Below are positions 60,432 through 64,000 of a stretch of 64,000 bases of DNA, one piece after another. The notes under the pieces were generated by a model. It ran no database searches. It worked only from the letters and a program-made list of their open reading frames with translations, and was not told the DNA's origin. The position numbers and the translations under genes are program-made. Source of the DNA: Augochlora pura (lineage: Eukaryota > Arthropoda > Insecta > Hymenoptera > Halictidae); contig NC_135777.1 in the NCBI RefSeq assembly GCF_028453695.1, positions 18,031,714-18,095,713 on the forward strand, in the 5' to 3' direction. Each line of letters opens with the position of its first letter. Position 1 is the stretch's first letter.

Positions 60432-61151
60432 GTGTCTTCTAGAGGATCAATCGGATGCAAAGTCTTCGTGAAGTTTGTTAATGATACTATAAATTCGGAA
60501 TTATATAAGTGATGCTTGTGTGAGTGAGAATTGGGCGATATTTAACACGTCGACTGTCCAATACTTCCTAACATTTATATTATAATTTTTAATCTATTTA
60601 ATAAAAAGTTTAGAATAGTGTCACCGTATACTAACTGTCGCCAAAAAAGGGTCACTGGTGCTTTCTATCCTCTAAACAGCGTATACAAATAAATACAAAG
60701 AAAATCACAAAAACAAGAATTACTCTGACAGAACAGACCTCCGTCAATTAATTACATTAATTATTTTAATAATAACTACGTTCAGCGTGTGAGTGGTTTC
60801 GTTCGCCAGCAAAAGTCGTGTTACGATCTGACGAAAATACCATTTCGCTAATTAGAAATTCTAATTTCATATTTTACAAGCATTAATAAATAACTGCGAA
60901 ACTCCTGAAATACCACAAATATCGCATTTACAATTTACCGTCAAATGGACGAACCGTATCTATATACAAGACAACGATCTGTAAATAAAAATCGTAACCA
61001 CAACATTCCCACAACACCATCGATCCCCACATCAACCACCATTGAGCTCGCCTCACTCTCGGCTCCATTTTCCCACAAATATCCGCAGATTAGCGTCCAA
61101 TTAATTTCAGCGGCGCCGGTGACCCCGGAGGCGGTCGACGTGTCGGATCGT

Positions 61152-61152
<1 letters not shown>

Positions 61153-61195
<43 letters not shown>
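61153..61195 (+). repeat. (AG)n microsatellite, about 21 units
   Basis: Forty-three bp of AG, then an extra A and further GA units to about 61209. Confidence 0.97.
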
Positions 61196-61209
<14 letters not shown>

Positions 61210-61612
61210 TGAAAAAAAAGGTGCGCGTCGAGGTCCGGGAACAATTGAGGAGATGAAATAAACGCAGCAGGGGAAAGGTGTTGACCCGTGGTTCATCGCG
61301 CTCCTGTCCTGCATGCTTCCGTCGCTTCCTTCCCCGTACATTAATTTTATTCGACGAAGCCAAGGCGACGCGGCGCGGTGCGAAGCGGCTCGGCTGCAGA
61401 CACCGTACGGTAAGTACGTGCTACATTATCGGCCAATATCGGGCAGACATGAGGTTCGAGTCGTTCCGAGCCAAGCACGACCTCCATTAACCGCACCATA
61501 AACAGATAATCGCGAATTTCCCGGCGATACCGCGCTCGGCCCAATCAGATAAACCCGGCCGTCAAGATATGAAATTATTGTCTCCGCGATTCTCGGCTCG
61601 TTCCCCGCTCGC

Positions 61613-61700
61613 GGAGAGAGAGAGAGAGGGTAAGCAAGCGAGAAAGAGAGAGAGAGAGAGTGAGAGAGGGCAAGAGAGGAAAGGGGAGAGAGTACAAGAG
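61613..61700 (+). repeat. Interrupted GA-rich tract
   Basis: Several GA runs of 6-16 bp separated by short interruptions. It is purine-rich on the plus strand. Confidence 0.85.
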
Positions 61701-63923
61701 CGAGCTAGCTGCTAACCTAACTACGAGGGAATGGAATCGCCGTAATAATTGAATTAAAATTATTCATGGGACGCGCGGAGATTGAGGAAAGATGGAAAGG
61801 GCGACGGATTCGCGCGAGAGCCCGGTTCTTCCGGATCCGCCAAGGATCATTTTGTTAAGAATCGATTACACGGGGATTGATACGACCGCCCGGCGAATTT
61901 CGAGCCTCGAATTCAATATATTCGGAAATTAGTATTAATGGCGTCGCGCTTTCTGTGCTTTCTCTTCCCGCGCTCTTCGCGAATTTTCAGTCATCAACGA
62001 GATCTTTCGACTTCCCAACAAAACGTAGATATTCCTCTTTCTTTTCAAAATGGAGGACCGTCATCAAAATGATCTGTAATCGGGAGAAGCAGTACAACGT
62101 ATCGAAGCTAATTTATTTCTTCAACCCCTTGGAGCACCATTTTCTTTACAGTTATAACGAACAGCATAATCAATTATTTAGTTGGGAGAACAAGAAGATT
62201 GATGTTTATAGTATACTTATATATAGGTAAGTATGGATGACAAGAGAACAGAATTTGATTAGGAGAACGGAATAACATTCATACTTAACAGGGTAATACC
62301 AGATCTTTCACCGCTGGTTAGACTCGTTAAAGTATGGCAAAGATTGAATCTCTTTACTAGTTTATATTGCATTATCTCGTTTCTATAATCAATGCATAAA
62401 TTCTACGATCCAGTTGAAACAGTTAGCAGGTGTAAGTAGCTTCGACTTTCTACGTGTAAAATTCGTTTTGCACTTTTCGGGTCACAATATTCCAGGCCGG
62501 ATTACTGTTTAACGAAACCGATAAATAAGTCTGTGGCGGGAAGCAAATTTAAACTGCAATGCATCGTTAGGTGATCAATTCTGGATGCAAAATTATATAA
62601 TGTATTTTCCCATTTGACTTGCCAAATGTGTTTTATAATTCACTTAGGAACACTTCTCTACCGATAACGATGTCTTACGTTGCTTCGGCAAAAATTCAGC
62701 TTCCATTATTTCGCTCGTTTACTAGTAAGGTAATATTGTTAGGATGAGTCAAGAGCGAAATAGTAATGATTACGGCGGATAAAAATTAACTCGCGTGTAT
62801 CATTTGCAAGATCTTCCAAGACATAATTGCTAAACAACGTGGATTCTGATTCAAGCACTGCTGGGTTGTAATTATCGCCTCTTGTAACCTCGCAAAGTTC
62901 TTCGTTTGCCATTGTTGCACGGGGGTGTCAAGCAATTGATATATTTTGTTAATATATTTACCCCTATAAATACATAAATAATAATAATAACACATATGAT
63001 AATAATATATACAATAATAAATATTTATATAATATATATATAATAACAACACGAAAAGGAGATTCTCGACTCGGATGCGGCGGTCCGACTGTGTTCCGCA
63101 AAATTATTATCATAGAACGAATTCCTAAATTTATTAAAACAGCCACCGTGCCGAAAGCATTTTCATTCTCCGCAAATCTGAAAGGCGGCACCCCGGAAGA
63201 TACAAGCGGAGGACGTGAGACGAACGGGTCTCGTCCGGCACAGCCGGAATAAAATTCTCGCGACCTCACACGTTATTACGGGGCGGGTGGGGGTTGGTGT
63301 CGGGGGTGTAGTAGAGGGGTCAGGCGGCGCGTAGCAAGCAGCTCGCGTTGATCTGAAACGCGGGGCCGCGTCTTTGTTTGTCTTGGGAAGTGCGGGAGCA
63401 AGCCGCGAGGGCGAGAAAGAGGAGCACTCCGTTAATCATTATCCAGGGGTAAGTCGAGAGGCGAAGGAAGCCTCCTTTGAGGCCGGACCACGGTTGCTCT
63501 ACCCGGAATTCCAGGGCCTTGGATTACAATTTGGCGAGTCCAGGGCGAAGGGAGAGTAAAATGGCCGCCGGCGGTGGGTAGTTTTGCCCGTCGTGGGGTG
63601 GTTACGAGGGTGGCTAACTGGGTGGTCGACGAGCACTGGAAGGAGTACGAAGAGAAGCTGGAGGTCGGTAAAGGGGATAGCGGTGGCTGAGGACTGGGGC
63701 AAAGGGGGGCTGATGCTAGCCACAACCCCTTAAGGGTCGAACGAACCCTTGCACTACCACACGGAGAGTCCGAGGACCGTCTTCCCCTCTCTCTCTCTTT
63801 CCACCCTCGGCATATCCCATCCCCGTCGCTTGTTCACCTCGACGTTTCTCCCTCTCGCTCTCTCGTTCATCCACATCTGTGTCTTCATCTCTTTTCGCTT
63901 TCCTCCGCTCCGCGATCCTCGCC

Positions 63924-63979
63924 TTTCTCTCTCCCTCTCTCGCTCTCGCTCTCTCTCTCGCTCTCTCTCTCTCTCTTTC
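63924..63979 (+). repeat. Interrupted (CT)n tract
   Basis: CT runs interrupted by CTCG and CCCT near the end of the window. Confidence 0.9.
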
Positions 63980-64000
63980 TAACCCACGATCCCTCGATCC

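Larger units (their letters stand above)
59641..64000. other. Mixed stretch, candidate small exon and terminal GC islands
   Basis: 59740-60180 is GC-richer and holds the best coding-like frame. 60180-60930 is AT-rich, with a possible short intron. 61020-62000 is GC-rich with long GA tracts. 62000-63050 is AT-rich, with TATA/ATAATA-like runs near 62980-63050. 63060-64000 is GC-rich and ends in CT repeats. A GTAAGT at 62227 follows the frame 61877-62230, and GTAAGT at 63449 lies inside a GA-rich frame; neither can be paired with a convincing acceptor. Confidence 0.5.

Noticed and set aside
61877..62230. 117-codon frame ending at a GTAAGT donor-like site
   Set aside because: Composition is not coding-like, no acceptor lies upstream, and the stop falls within the donor string.
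63374..63559. 61-codon frame with many G-first codons
   Set aside because: The bias is explained by the GA-rich strand, and a GTAAGT lies inside the frame.
1..64000. CRISPR array, bacterial operon, rRNA, or intact transposon
   Set aside because: No regularly spaced identical repeats with unique spacers, no Shine-Dalgarno-led gene series, no rRNA-like sequence, and no terminal inverted repeats flanking a transposase were seen.

Overview
The window looks like a gene-poor, almost entirely non-coding piece of an animal nuclear genome, most plausibly an insect and possibly an aculeate hymenopteran. That identification is an inference. It rests on CpG dinucleotides that are not depleted, sharp alternation of GC-rich and AT-rich segments every 1-2 kb, very abundant (GA)n/(CT)n microsatellites, and little recognisable transposon sequence. 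I recognise no protein family, tRNA, rRNA, snRNA, conserved microRNA, CRISPR array or intact mobile element. The simplest reading is the inside of a very large intron, or a wide intergenic region next to a developmental gene.

Layout: about forty GC-rich, CpG-rich islands of 0.3-2.5 kb (for example 2.9-3.5, 4.8-5.9, 7.4-8.6, 9.3-11.1, 12.7-13.7, 20.5-23.0, 24.0-25.6, 30.8-31.7, 35.4-36.8, 45.4-46.8, 52.3-53.3, 55.0-56.3 and 58.3-59.2 kb) are separated by AT-rich valleys with stop codons in all frames. The islands carry the microsatellites, homopolymer C/G tracts (the largest at 22.44-22.51 kb), homopurine tracts, alternating purine-pyrimidine tracts and almost all long open frames. Most of those frames are by-products of low stop density in GC-rich or purine-rich DNA. 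The valleys hold a few eroded tandem repeats (2.67, 18.83, 23.17, 27.64-28.0, 50.3-50.5 and 53.76 kb) and AT hairpins.

A few open frames have base composition resembling coding sequence and are listed at low confidence. The best is a 71-codon frame at 59,792-60,007, followed by a good donor/acceptor pair that would define a 235-bp intron. A minus-strand frame at 27,211-27,612 is second. Neither resembles a family I know.

The most interesting signals are regulatory. AAAATGGC/GCCATTTT, the core of the Pho/YY1 recognition sequence, occurs at least 11 times where about 2 are expected by chance. A 231-bp segment at 29,077-29,307 holds three CAGGTAG heptamers and one CAGGTAA (Zelda/TAGteam type), two of them in a repeated 17-bp unit joined to an ATTTGCAT POU octamer. 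Together with the many GAGA tracts, these fit a cis-regulatory landscape. I did not find a convincing new multi-gene system.
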